Position numbers and translations under genes: made by a program. Positions 1 through 8,620 of a stretch of DNA of 64,000 bases are shown piece by piece; the first letter of the stretch is position 1; each line of letters begins with the position of its first letter. The DNA lies in NCBI GenBank assembly GCA_963819075.1, contig CAWFUP010000002.1:372001-436000 (forward strand). Direction: 5' to 3'. This DNA comes from CAVQBJ01 sp963819075 (GTDB lineage Bacteria > Actinomycetota > Thermoleophilia > Solirubrobacterales > Solirubrobacteraceae). The notes below the pieces were generated by a model that was not told where the DNA came from, did not search any database, and worked only from the letters and a program-made list of their open reading frames with translations.

Positions 1-1
1 G

Positions 2-511
2 CTGCCGCAGATCGTCGGGCGCTCGCTCGAGCTCGAGGGCGTCGATCTGGCGATGTGGCTCGTGCGCGACGCACACGGGACGCCTGTCGAGGCCGTCATA
101 TCCCGGCCCGAGCAGGGCGAGCTGCGCTTCGCCCCCGGCGGTGACCTCGAGGACCCGTGCGGCGGGCGCTGGAGCGTCGAGGGGTCGCTGTCCGTCCTCG
201 AGGGCGAGGAGCGCGACGGGCGAGTGCTCACCCCGGACTACCCGCACGCGCTCGCCCGCGTGTGGGCGGCGCTCGCCTGCCCGAGCTCGGGCGATGTGGC
301 CCTCTCCTCCGGCCCGGCCTACGAGTTCCTCGACTGGGGCGGCCAGGGCCACGTCGGGGGCGGCAGCCACGGCTCGCTGCACGCCAGCGACTCGCTCGGC
401 GCGCTCATCTTCTGCGGCGTCGGGCCGCAGCGACGCTCCGAACGCGAGCAGTGGACGATCGCCGACGTCGCGCCGCTCGTCGAGGCCCACTTCGGTGCGG
501 GCGCGGGGTGA
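2..511 (+). CDS. Alkaline-phosphatase-superfamily (type I phosphodiesterase/nucleotide pyrophosphatase-like) protein, C-terminal part
   Basis: The frame is open at the left edge, so only the last 169 residues are present and the true start lies outside the window. The segment YEFLDWGGQGHVGGGSHGS is typical of the C-terminal metal-binding part of type I phosphodiesterase or nucleotide pyrophosphatase enzymes, where a late His next to a Gly/Ser-rich turn helps to bind the second metal ion. The catalytic Thr/Ser region would lie upstream and cannot be inspected. The stop codon overlaps the GTG start of the next gene, which implies translational coupling. The substrate cannot be told from this fragment. 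The superfamily call is moderately secure. Confidence 0.6.
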   Translation: MPQIVGRSLELEGVDLAMWLVRDAHGTPVEAVISRPEQGELRFAPGGDLEDPCGGRWSVEGSLSVLEGEERDGRVLTPDYPHALARVWAALACPSSGDVALSSGPAYEFLDWGGQGHVGGGSHGSLHASDSLGALIFCGVGPQRRSEREQWTIADVAPLVEAHFGAGAG

Positions 512-2271
512 GCGCGCCCCCGCGCGACCGGACGCTCCTGCGGCGCGCGGCCGTCGCCATGCTGGTCGCGGTCGCCGCGCTGCTGCTCGCCGCCGCGGCC
601 CCGGCCGGGGGTCCGATCGCCACTGCGGGTGCGTTCACCGTCCTGCCCCAGGCCGACAACAGCACACCGGAGCTCGAGCCCGACTCGACGCTGGCCCCGC
701 CGGCGCACCGGCTCAGCTCCGACCAGGTGCTGGCGATCGCGGCGCGCCTGCCGGCACTGCGCGAGCTCGCCGCGCGCGACCCGGGCTCCTACACGGTCGC
801 GTATCTGAAGGGCGCCAACCGCTGGCAGGTGAGCACCTTCTCGCGCGACGGGCGCACCGAGCTCGGCCAGGTCCTCATCGCCGACCGGACCGGGCGGGTG
901 CTCGAGGAGTGGACCGGCTTCCAGGTCGCCTGGACGATGGCGCGCGGCTACCCGGGAGCGTTCGGGCGCAGCGTCAATGCGCTGTACGTGTGGATCCCGC
1001 TGCTGCTGTTGTTCTGCTTCCCGTTCGTCGACTGGCGCCACCCGTGGCGCCTGCTGCACCTCGACCTGCTCGCGCTGTGCTCGTTCTCGGTCTCGCTTGC
1101 CTTCTTCAACCACGCCGACATCGGCCTGTCGGTCCCGCTCGTCTACCCGCCGCTCGTGTACCTGCTCGTGCGCATGCTGGTGATCGCGCGCCCGGGCCGG
1201 CGCGGGCCCGCGCCCGCGCCGACCGCGCGCCTGCACCTCAATCTCTCCCCCTACTGGCTGCTCGTGGCGATCGTGTTCCTCATCGGCTTTCGCGTCGCGC
1301 TCAATACGGCCAACGGCAACGTCATCGACGTCGGCTATGCCGGCGTGATCGGCGCGCACCGCATCACGCACGGCGAGCCGCTGTACGGCGACTGGCCGGC
1401 GAGCATCGCCCACGGCGACACGTACGGTCCGGTCAGCTACGAGGCCTATGTGCCGTTCGTCGCGCTCTTCGGCTGGAGCGGGCGCTGGGACGACCTGCCC
1501 GCCGCGCACGCGGCGTCGATCGTCTTCGACCTGCTCGCGCTCGTGCTCTGCTTCCTGCTCGGGCGGCGGGTGCGCGGGCCGACGCTCGGCATCGCGCTCG
1601 CCTTCGCCTGGGCGGCGAACCCCTTCACCCTGTACGCGCTCGAGTCCGACACGAACGACGCGCTCGTGGCCGTGCTCGTGCTCGGCGCGGTGCTCGTGGC
1701 CAGCGGCCGGCGTGAGCGCGAGGCGGCCCGCGGGGCGCTCGCCGCGCTCGCCGCCCTGACGAAGTTCGCGCCCCTCGCGCTCGCCCCGCTGCTCGCCACC
1801 CACGGGCTATCGGGCTCGCCGCACCACCGGGCGCGCGCCATCCTGCGCTTCGCGGTCGCCTTCATCGCCGTCGCCGCGCTCGTAGGCATCCCGGCGCTGA
1901 CGCACAGCTCGCCCTACCGCTTCTGGGAGGACACGCTCGTGTACCAGGCCAACCGCGGGTCGCCGTTCTCGGTGTGGGGCCTGTATGGCGGGCTCGCGCC
2001 GCTGCAGGCGCTCATCGAGGCGGCGGCGGTCGCCCTCGCCCTCGCCCTCGCGCTCGTGCCGCGGCGACCCGACGCGGTCGGCCTGGCCGCCGCGGCCGCG
2101 GCGATCCTGCTCGCGCTGCAGCTCGGCGTCGACCACTGGTTCTATCTCTACATCCCGTGGTTCGCGCCGCTCGTGATGCTCGCGCTGCTCGGCCGCTACG
2201 CGCCGGCCGAGGCGGTCATGCCGGTCGCGGCATCAGCACCTGCTCGATCGAGTCGGCTCGCCGCCGCGTAG
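508..2271 (+). CDS. Polytopic membrane protein, GT-C/GT87-like glycosyltransferase candidate
   Basis: This 587-residue protein begins with a signal-anchor-like segment (about residues 12-32). An extracytoplasmic stretch of about 110 residues follows, then roughly ten hydrophobic helices running to the C-terminus. A central loop containing GEPLYGDWPASIAHGDTYGP resembles the first large loop of GT-C polyprenyl-phosphate-dependent mannosyltransferases, where acidic residues bind the donor. That would make it an envelope glycosyltransferase, but no single motif proves it. I chose the GTG at 508 because it overlaps the upstream stop (GTGA) and a signal-like sequence follows; the frame extends further upstream without support. 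The last 56 bases overlap the convergent YmdB-like gene. Confidence 0.6.
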   Translation: MSAPPRDRTLLRRAAVAMLVAVAALLLAAAAPAGGPIATAGAFTVLPQADNSTPELEPDSTLAPPAHRLSSDQVLAIAARLPALRELAARDPGSYTVAYLKGANRWQVSTFSRDGRTELGQVLIADRTGRVLEEWTGFQVAWTMARGYPGAFGRSVNALYVWIPLLLLFCFPFVDWRHPWRLLHLDLLALCSFSVSLAFFNHADIGLSVPLVYPPLVYLLVRMLVIARPGRRGPAPAPTARLHLNLSPYWLLVAIVFLIGFRVALNTANGNVIDVGYAGVIGAHRITHGEPLYGDWPASIAHGDTYGPVSYEAYVPFVALFGWSGRWDDLPAAHAASIVFDLLALVLCFLLGRRVRGPTLGIALAFAWAANPFTLYALESDTNDALVAVLVLGAVLVASGRREREAARGALAALAALTKFAPLALAPLLATHGLSGSPHHRARAILRFAVAFIAVAALVGIPALTHSSPYRFWEDTLVYQANRGSPFSVWGLYGGLAPLQALIEAAAVALALALALVPRRPDAVGLAAAAAAILLALQLGVDHWFYLYIPWFAPLVMLALLGRYAPAEAVMPVAASAPARSSRLAAA

Positions 2272-3034
2272 CGGCGCGCACGACCACGCCCATCAGCCAT
2301 GGATCGTCCTCGGACGGCTCGAAGCGCACCGGCATGTTCGTCAGCATCGCCTCGATCGCCTGCTCGCGCTTGACCCCGATCACGCCACCGCGGGCTCCGG
2401 TCATGCCGACGTCGGTGATGTAGGCGGTCCCCCCGGGTAGGACCCGCGCGTCGGCGGTCGGCACGTGTGTGTGCGTGCCGACGACGGCGGTGACCCGGCC
2501 GTCGAGGTGCCAGCCGAGGCCGACCTTCTCGCTCGTGGCCTCGGCGTGCATGTCCACGAGCACGTGGTCGGCGGTGCGGCATTCGCCGAGCGCGACCTCG
2601 ATCTCCGTGAACGCGGGGCGCCCGGCGCGCAGGTAGAGGTTGCCGCTCAGGTTCACCACGGCGAGGCTGACGCCGTCGCGGGTGACGGTGCACACGCCGT
2701 GGCCCGGTTGGCTGCGCAAGAAGTTGGCCGGGCGCAGGATGCGCTGCTCGCTGTTGAGATACGGGTAGATCTCCCTACGGTGATACGTGTGGTTGCCGAG
2801 CGTGATGACATCGACACCGGCAGCGAACAGCTCGTCGGCGTTCTTCGGCGTGATGCCGATGCCGCCCGCCGCGTTCTCGCCGTTGACGACGACGAAGGTC
2901 GGCTCGTAGCGCTCGCGCAGCACGGGCAGGCTCTCGATCAGGGTCCGCCGCCCGATGCCGCCGACGAGGTCTCCGACGAACAGGATCGTCGCCGGAGCCG
3001 GTGTCCCGTCCGCGGTCGCCTGCTGCTCAGCCAT
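2216..3034 (-). CDS. YmdB-family metallophosphoesterase (TIGR00282 type)
   Basis: This 272-residue protein has the calcineurin-like fold of the YmdB family, whose Bacillus member hydrolyses 2',3'-cyclic nucleotides. Motifs run in order: FVGDLVGGIGRR near residue 19 (first metal ligand), VVNGENAAGG near 48, LGNHTYHRREIYPYL near 79, VDMHAEATSEK and GTHTHVPTADARVLPGG near 185, and TDVGMTGARGGVIG. All expected Asp/Asn/His metal ligands appear to be present, and the length matches the family. In many bacteria the gene sits near rny; here no rny is visible. It is divergent from the AI-2E permease gene, with 44 bases between the starts. Activity as a cyclic-nucleotide phosphodiesterase is inferred from family. 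Confidence 0.88.
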   Translation of the reverse strand: MAEQQATADGTPAPATILFVGDLVGGIGRRTLIESLPVLRERYEPTFVVVNGENAAGGIGITPKNADELFAAGVDVITLGNHTYHRREIYPYLNSEQRILRPANFLRSQPGHGVCTVTRDGVSLAVVNLSGNLYLRAGRPAFTEIEVALGECRTADHVLVDMHAEATSEKVGLGWHLDGRVTAVVGTHTHVPTADARVLPGGTAYITDVGMTGARGGVIGVKREQAIEAMLTNMPVRFEPSEDDPWLMGVVVRAATRRRADSIEQVLMPRPA

Positions 3035-3078
3035 ACTTCGCCCATGATCGGACGGCTCGCGAGTCCGGGGGACGCGCC

Positions 3079-4302
3079 GTGAGGGAGGAGCGTGCCCGCG
3101 CCGCGCCCGTCACGCCGCTCGACGCGCCTGACGGGCCGGAGTCGCCGGCCGAGGAGCGCGAGATCACCGACGACACCGACGCGAGCGCGGTGGCGCCGGT
3201 CCCGCGCGTCGTGGTGCCCCGCTGGGTGCAGCTCGTCGTCCTGCCGATTCTGCTGCTCGTCCCGTGGGTCCTCATCCAGGTCGCCGGCAAGGTGCTGCTC
3301 ATCTTCCTCATCGCCGGCATCATCGCGCTGGTGCTCAACCCGGTCGTCGCGCTCGTGCATCGCTCGCGCGTGCCCCGCGGGTTGGCGGTGTTCATCGTCT
3401 ACCTGCTGTTCTTCCTCGTCGTCGCCGGCATCGGCGTGCTGCTGGCTAACCCTATCTCGCACCAGGTGACCGCCTTCTCGCACAACCTGCCGAACATCGT
3501 CAATCACGCGAACAAGACGCTCGCCGACTTCCAGAAGACGCTCAACCGCAACGGCTTGCACGTCACCTTCATCAAGCAGGGCACGACGGCGCTGCAGACC
3601 CTGCAGGACAAGGTCAGCAAGGCGGCCGGCTCGCTCGTGTCCTTCGGTGGCGGACTGCTCACGAAGATCGTCACGACGAGCTTCGACATCGTGATCGTGT
3701 TCGTCCTGTCGATCTACATGCTCGTCTACGGCCCGCACATCGGCGAGCTCGCGCGTCGCCTGATGCCGCCCGGCGACGGCACGTCCGCGGATGACTACCC
3801 GACGCTCGTCCAGCACGCCGTCTCCAGCTACGTGCGCGGACAGCTGGCCTTCAGCGTCGTCATGGGCACCACGGCGGGCATCGCGCTGTACGTGTTCGGC
3901 CTCGTCGGGATCTTCCCGCCCGGCAAGACGTACGCCGTCGCGTTCGGCGCGTTCTTCGGCGTGATGGAGTTCGTGCCCTACATCGGCCCGTTCCTCGGCG
4001 CGCTGCCGCCGATCCTCGTGGCCCTGTTCACCGACCCGATCACCGCGCTGTGGGTCGCGCTGCTGTTCCTCGGTCTGCAACAGCTGGAGGGACACGTCGT
4101 CGCCCCGCAGATCTTCAGCCACTCGCTGCGCATCAACCCGCTGCTGGTGATCTTCGCGCTGCTGCTCGGTCAGCACATCGACGGGATCGTGGGCGCGCTC
4201 GTCGCGCTGCCGAGCATCGCCGTCGTGCGCGAGACCGTCATCTACCTCAACCGCCACCTCACCCTGGAGTCCTGGGAAAAGGGACCGGGACCCCTGCTGT
4301 GA
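3079..4302 (+). CDS. AI-2E family transporter (PerM-like permease)
   Basis: The 407-residue product has a disordered charged N-terminus of about 45 residues. Paired hydrophobic helices follow (residues about 50-110), then a soluble segment (about 125-190) and five or six further helices. The family signature MEFVPYIGPFLGALPPILVAL is followed by the loop LQQLEGHVVAPQIFSHSLRINPLLVI, both diagnostic of AI-2E/PerM permeases. The substrate is not predictable, because few members of this family transport autoinducer-2. I chose GTG 3079, preceded by a run of G, over an upstream ATG at 3001 that would overlap the divergent YmdB gene. The stop overlaps the GTG of the ABC ATPase gene. Confidence 0.85.
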   Translation: MREERARAAPVTPLDAPDGPESPAEEREITDDTDASAVAPVPRVVVPRWVQLVVLPILLLVPWVLIQVAGKVLLIFLIAGIIALVLNPVVALVHRSRVPRGLAVFIVYLLFFLVVAGIGVLLANPISHQVTAFSHNLPNIVNHANKTLADFQKTLNRNGLHVTFIKQGTTALQTLQDKVSKAAGSLVSFGGGLLTKIVTTSFDIVIVFVLSIYMLVYGPHIGELARRLMPPGDGTSADDYPTLVQHAVSSYVRGQLAFSVVMGTTAGIALYVFGLVGIFPPGKTYAVAFGAFFGVMEFVPYIGPFLGALPPILVALFTDPITALWVALLFLGLQQLEGHVVAPQIFSHSLRINPLLVIFALLLGQHIDGIVGALVALPSIAVVRETVIYLNRHLTLESWEKGPGPLL

Positions 4303-5075
4303 GTGAGCTCGACCCGGCGAGTCGGCCCGGAGTGGCGTCCGCTCCGGGAACGGCCGGCGCACCGGCGCGCGAGGTCGTGCTCGTCGCCGACGGCGTGGCC
4401 AAGCGCTACGGCGATCGCCAGGCGCTTCGCCCGCTGCACCTCGAGCTGCGCGCCGGCGAGCTGACCGCGCTCATCGGGCCCAACGGCGCCGGCAAGACGA
4501 CGCTGCTGTCGATCCTGGCCGGCGCGATCGCGGCGAGCGCAGGCAGCGTCAGCCGCCCGCCGCGCGAGGTCGGCTGGGTGCCGCAGCAGACGGCTCTGTA
4601 CGCGCGGCTGACGGTGGCCGAGAACCTGCGCCTGTTCGCGCGCCTGGAGCGCGTCGCCGATCCGCAGGCCACCGTCGCGCGAATGCTCGAGCAGACCGAT
4701 CTGGCCGACCGCGCCGGCGACGAGCTCTCGCGCCTGTCGGGCGGCAACCGCCAGCGCGTGAACATCGCCATCGGGCTGCTCGCCGACCCGCCCGTGCTGC
4801 TACTCGACGAGCCGTCGGCCGCCCTCGATCCGCGCCAGCGCGAACGACTGTGGCGGTTCGTCCTGTCGCTCGTGGGCGCCGGGACGAGCGTCATGTTCTC
4901 GACGCACGAGGTGGCTGAGGCCGAGCGTTACGCCGACCGCGTGCTCGTGCTCGCCGACGGGGAGCTGCTGTTCGACGGGTCGACCCACGAGCTCGCCGGG
5001 CAGACGCGGCGGGCCGGCGACCACCGCGATCTGGAGGCCACCTTCGTCGCCTTCCTGGCCGAGCGGGGGCACTGA
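4299..5075 (+). CDS. ABC transporter ATP-binding protein of an ABC-2 exporter
   Basis: A 258-residue nucleotide-binding subunit. Walker A GPNGAGKTT lies near residue 62, a Q-loop segment (GWVPQQTALYARLTVAENL) near 95, the signature LSGGNRQRV near 145 and Walker B LLLDEPSAALDP near 165, with the switch histidine in FSTHEVAEAERYADR. The first 25 residues are a Pro/Ala-rich extension before the core domain. It is translationally coupled to the preceding permease gene by a GTGA overlap and to the following ABC-2 permease by an ATGA overlap. It therefore most likely energises that permease to export a drug, lipid or polymer. Confidence 0.9.
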   Translation: MSELDPASRPGVASAPGTAGAPAREVVLVADGVAKRYGDRQALRPLHLELRAGELTALIGPNGAGKTTLLSILAGAIAASAGSVSRPPREVGWVPQQTALYARLTVAENLRLFARLERVADPQATVARMLEQTDLADRAGDELSRLSGGNRQRVNIAIGLLADPPVLLLDEPSAALDPRQRERLWRFVLSLVGAGTSVMFSTHEVAEAERYADRVLVLADGELLFDGSTHELAGQTRRAGDHRDLEATFVAFLAERGH

Positions 5076-6415
5076 TGCGGCCCGTGCGCTGGCTGCTGCT
5101 CAAGGACGTACAGATCCTGCGCCGCTCGCCGATGCTCGTCGGTCTGCTGATCGTCTACCCGATCGCCATCTCGCTGCTCATCGGCCTCGCGCTCTCGCGC
5201 GGGCCGGCCAAGCCGCGCGTGGCGATCGCCAACCTCGTCCCGGCCGGGCAGACGATCAATATCGGCAGCGAGCACATCAACATCGACCAGTACGCGTCGC
5301 ACCTCTACCAGGACATCGTTCCCGTGCCGGTCGCGACGCGTGCCGAGGCGGTCGACAAGGTCCGCTCCGGCGACGTGATCGCCGCCCTGGTGATCCCGCC
5401 CGACATCGTCCAGCGGCTCTCCTCGGGCCTCCAGCAGGCCGACGTCGAGGTCATCTACAACGGTGACGCGCTCACGGCGTCGTACGTGCAGTCGACGATC
5501 AACGGCGCCCTCGGGCAGGCCAACGCCGCGCTGTCCAGCAAGCTGGAGACCGTCGCCGCGCAGTACATCGACCTGCTGCTGAGCGGCGGCCAGCTGCCGG
5601 CGTTCGGCAACAACCTCAACATCCTCGGCCTCGAGCGTGCCAAGGCGATCCTCGACGGCGTCCTCGCGCGCACCACCGCCCCGGCCGACCGCGCCGGACT
5701 CGCGCAGGTCGACAACTTCGCCTCGCTCGCGGTGGCCAACCTCGGCCTCAGCAAGGACATCCTGGCCAGCGTCGGCCAGCCCGTACGTCTGCACGAGACC
5801 TCGCTGGCCGGCCGCCGCACGCCGCTCGACACGTTCGCGGTGGCGGTGGCGGTGAGCGTGTCGCTCATGTTCGTGTGCGTGCTGCTCGCCGCGGGGGCGC
5901 TGGCGCTGGAGCGCGAGGAGAACACCTTCCCCCGCCTCGTGCGCGGGCTCGTGTCTCCCGACGCGCTCATCCTCGAGAAGGTGCTGCTCGCCGCGGCCTG
6001 CGCGTGGCTGGTCAGCGCGGCCATGCTCGCGGGGATCGGCGTGTTCGTCGGGCTCGACTACGGGCGGCTGGGGCAGTGGCTCGTCGGACTGGCGGGGGGA
6101 GCGCTCGCCTTTGGCGCGCTCGGCGTGGCGATCGGAGCGATCACCCGAGAGGTACGGGCCGCGTCGCTGCTGGCGATCCTGCTGTCGCTGCCGCTCGCCT
6201 TCCTCGCGCTCGTTCCGAGCGGGGCGGTGGCCACCGGCCTGTACGGCGTCATCCGGGTGGTGTGCGCGGTGTTCCCCTTCAAGCCGACGCTCGAGGCGAT
6301 GGACGCCGCGATCAACGGCACCTCGCCCTCGCTCGCGGCCTCGCTCGCGCACCTGCTGGCGGTCGGGGTGGGCTTCGCGGTGATCGCGCGGGTGGCGCTG
6401 CGGCGGTTCGCGTAG
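5075..6415 (+). CDS. ABC-2 type permease with large extracellular domain
   Basis: A 446-residue membrane protein with a hydrophobic helix at about residues 20-40. An extracytoplasmic domain of about 220 residues follows, then five or six C-terminal helices (about 255-445). This is the ABC2_membrane_3/YhgE-like layout of an exporter subunit. The motif LEREENTFPRLVRGLVSPDALILEK after the first C-terminal helix matches the coupling-helix region of ABC-2 permeases. It is the partner of the upstream ATPase, with which it overlaps by one base. The substrate is unknown. A strong inverted repeat lies 28 bases after the stop. Confidence 0.85.
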   Translation: MRPVRWLLLKDVQILRRSPMLVGLLIVYPIAISLLIGLALSRGPAKPRVAIANLVPAGQTINIGSEHINIDQYASHLYQDIVPVPVATRAEAVDKVRSGDVIAALVIPPDIVQRLSSGLQQADVEVIYNGDALTASYVQSTINGALGQANAALSSKLETVAAQYIDLLLSGGQLPAFGNNLNILGLERAKAILDGVLARTTAPADRAGLAQVDNFASLAVANLGLSKDILASVGQPVRLHETSLAGRRTPLDTFAVAVAVSVSLMFVCVLLAAGALALEREENTFPRLVRGLVSPDALILEKVLLAAACAWLVSAAMLAGIGVFVGLDYGRLGQWLVGLAGGALAFGALGVAIGAITREVRAASLLAILLSLPLAFLALVPSGAVATGLYGVIRVVCAVFPFKPTLEAMDAAINGTSPSLAASLAHLLAVGVGFAVIARVALRRFA

Positions 6416-6443
6416 GGGGCGCGCCCGCGGGGGCTCTGCCACA

Positions 6444-6494
6444 GGGGGTGTTCGTCGTTGCGCATGACTATTCGTACAAACGACGAACACCCCC
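6444..6494. repeat. 16-bp perfect inverted repeat between the ABC-2 permease gene and hemB
   Basis: Arms at 6444-6459 and 6479-6494 are perfectly complementary (GGGGGTGTTCGTCGTT and its complement), with a 19-base spacer. It lies just past the permease stop and 56 bases before the hemB start. It could be a terminator hairpin without a T-run, an operator or attenuator for the heme genes, or a small palindromic mobile repeat. The sequence alone does not decide. Confidence 0.6.
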
Positions 6495-6550
6495 TCCCCC
6501 CGGCGATCGCGGCGTGGCGCTCCCAGCCGCGCGAGTATCCTCACCTGACG

Positions 6551-7525
6551 ATGGCCTATCCCCAGACGCGGATGCGCCGGCTGCGCCAGCGGATGCCGCT
6601 GCGCGATCTCGTACGCGAGACCGAGCTGAGCGCGGCGCGCTTCGTCGCGCCGCTGTTCATCACGCTCGGACGCGAGGCGCGGGAGCCGATCGGCTCGATG
6701 CCCGGGGTGCAGCGGCTCTCGATCGGCGCGGCGGTCGAGGAGGCGGGCGAGCTCGCCGCGCTCGGCGTGCCGGCGGTGCTGCTGTTCGGCCTGCCCGACC
6801 ACAAGGACGACGAGGGCTCCGGGGCGTGGGACGACGAGGGCGTCGTGCAGCTGGCCACGCGCGCGATCAAGGACGCCCACCCCGAGCTGCTCGTCATCAC
6901 CGACGTGTGCCTGTGCGAGTACACGAGCCACGGCCACTGCGGCGTGGTGCGCGACGACGGCGCGGTCGACAACGACGCGTCGGTCGCGCTCATCGCCCGC
7001 ACGGCGGTCAGCCAGGCCCGCGCCGGGGCGGACATCGTCGCGCCGAGCGACATGATGGACGGCCGCGTCGGCGCACTGCGCTCGGCGCTCGACGGGGAAG
7101 GCCTGAGCGACACCCCGATCCTCGCCTACTCGGCCAAGTTCGCGTCGGCGTTCTACGGTCCCTTCCGCGAGGCCGCCGAGTCGGCGCCCGCGTTCGGCGA
7201 CCGGCGCTCCTACCAGATGGATCCGGGCAACGCCCGCGAGGCGCTCCGTGAGACCCTGCTCGACATCGAGGAGGGCGCCGACATGGTGATGGTCAAGCCG
7301 GCGCTGCCCTACCTCGACGTGATCGCGCGGGTGCGCGATCACACGCAGCTCCCGGTGGCCGCCTACAACGTCAGCGGCGAGTACTCGATGGTCAAGGCGG
7401 CGGCCGCCGCCGGCTACCTCGACGAGCGCGCGGCGGCGCTGGAGATGCTGACCGCGATCCGGCGGGCCGGCGCGGACATCATCATCACCTACTACGCCAA
7501 GGAGGCCGCGGAATGGCTTCGGTGA
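6551..7525 (+). CDS. hemB: Porphobilinogen synthase (delta-aminolevulinic acid dehydratase)
   Basis: This 324-residue enzyme condenses two 5-aminolevulinate molecules to porphobilinogen, the first common step of tetrapyrrole synthesis in the cytoplasm. The Cys-rich segment DVCLCEYTSHGHCG marks a zinc-dependent enzyme. The two active-site lysines are in LAYSAKFASAFYGPF and MVMVKPALPYLDV, and RSYQMDPGN is the conserved substrate-binding stretch. The start at 6551 (MAYPQTRMRRLRQ) is preferred because it fits family length; the frame runs upstream through the inverted repeat without a homologous sequence. The stop overlaps the next gene, so hemB heads an operon with the AhbAB-like gene and hemL. 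Confidence 0.95.
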   Translation: MAYPQTRMRRLRQRMPLRDLVRETELSAARFVAPLFITLGREAREPIGSMPGVQRLSIGAAVEEAGELAALGVPAVLLFGLPDHKDDEGSGAWDDEGVVQLATRAIKDAHPELLVITDVCLCEYTSHGHCGVVRDDGAVDNDASVALIARTAVSQARAGADIVAPSDMMDGRVGALRSALDGEGLSDTPILAYSAKFASAFYGPFREAAESAPAFGDRRSYQMDPGNAREALRETLLDIEEGADMVMVKPALPYLDVIARVRDHTQLPVAAYNVSGEYSMVKAAAAAGYLDERAAALEMLTAIRRAGADIIITYYAKEAAEWLR

Positions 7526-8595
7526 CGCCCGGCGCAACCCCCAAGCTGCGCAGCCGCAAGCACGGGGCGGCCGTGCCGCTCGACGACCTCGATCGCAAGC
7601 TGCTCAACCTCATGCAGGGCAGCTTCCCGATCGCGCCGCGCCCGTATGCCGAGGTGGCCCGCGAGGCCGGGATCACCGAGGAGCAGGCGCTGACGCGCGT
7701 ACAGCAGCTGCTCGACGACCGCATCATCCGTCAGGTGACGCCGATCTACGACACGCGCGCGCTCGGCTACGGCTCGATGCTCGTGGCCGCGAAGGTCGAC
7801 GCCGAGAACCCCTGGGTCCCGGCGAAGATCATCAACTCGCACCCCGGCGTGTCGCACAACTACCTGCGCAACCACGAGTTCAACATGTGGTTCACGCTCG
7901 CCGTCGAGCGCGACTCCCAGCTCGGCCTCGACGGGACGCTGCAGGTGCTGCAACGCCTCACCGGGGCCGAGTCGATCCGTCAGCTCCCGACGCTGCAGCT
8001 GTTCAAGATCCGCATGGACCTCGAGATGGAGGGCGACACCAACGCGCTGGCCAGCGCCGGCGTGGCCCAGGAGCCCGTCGACCTCGAGCAGGTCCCCTAC
8101 GACGAGCTCGACATGGCCGTCATCCGGGCGACCCAGGGCGACATGCCGGTGGTGCCCGAGCCCTATGCGCCGGCGGCGCAGGAGCTCGGCATGGACGTCG
8201 ACGCGCTGCTGGAGCACATGGCGGGCATGCGCGAGCGCGGCGTGCTGCGCCGCGTCGCGGCGATCCTCTACCACCGTCGCGCCGGTTTCTCGGCCAATGG
8301 CATGGGCGTGTGGAAGGTGCCCGACGCCGATATCGACGAGCTCGGCCCGCGGATGGCCTCCTTCCGGGGGATCTCGCACTGCTACCAGCGCCCGACCTAC
8401 CAGGACTGGCCATACTCGATCTTCACGATGGCCCACGGGCGCTCCAAGGAGGAGTGCGACGCCGTGCTCGACGCGATCGCCGAGCAGACCGGCATCAGCG
8501 AGCGCGCGACGCTGTACTCCTCGACGGAGTTCAAGAAGGTCCGCCTGCTCTACTTCACCGACGATTTCAAGCGTTGGGAAGCCGAGCACTCGTGA
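7513..8595 (+). CDS. Fused AhbA-AhbB-like protein (siroheme decarboxylase-like, double Lrp/AsnC domain)
   Basis: A 360-residue protein made of two tandem Lrp/AsnC-type modules (about residues 20-175 and 190-355), each a winged helix plus a ferredoxin-like domain. In siroheme decarboxylase the AhbA and AhbB subunits have this fold. Characteristic motifs are present: VSHNYLRNHEFNMWFTL in the first half, HCYQRP and WPYSIFTMAHGRSKEEC in the second. The enzyme decarboxylates siroheme to didecarbosiroheme in the alternative heme route. Position between hemB and hemL supports a tetrapyrrole role over a plain regulator. A GTG at 7522 is an alternative start. Many pipelines would label it an Lrp/AsnC regulator; a heme-sensing regulator cannot be excluded. 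Confidence 0.8.
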   Translation: MASVTPGATPKLRSRKHGAAVPLDDLDRKLLNLMQGSFPIAPRPYAEVAREAGITEEQALTRVQQLLDDRIIRQVTPIYDTRALGYGSMLVAAKVDAENPWVPAKIINSHPGVSHNYLRNHEFNMWFTLAVERDSQLGLDGTLQVLQRLTGAESIRQLPTLQLFKIRMDLEMEGDTNALASAGVAQEPVDLEQVPYDELDMAVIRATQGDMPVVPEPYAPAAQELGMDVDALLEHMAGMRERGVLRRVAAILYHRRAGFSANGMGVWKVPDADIDELGPRMASFRGISHCYQRPTYQDWPYSIFTMAHGRSKEECDAVLDAIAEQTGISERATLYSSTEFKKVRLLYFTDDFKRWEAEHS

Positions 8596-8620
8596 GGGCT
8601 CCGGCCACGCCTCGGCGACG

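Noticed and set aside
319..1803. Long minus-strand open frame of 494 codons opposite the membrane protein gene
   Set aside because: It is an antisense shadow caused by high GC at third positions. It is very rich in Arg, Glu and Ala, has no recognisable domain, and the plus strand carries a clear membrane protein.
4928..7537. 869-codon minus-strand open frame across the ABC-2 permease and hemB
   Set aside because: Composition is typical of antisense frames and it runs opposite genes with clear family motifs (ABC-2, HemB).
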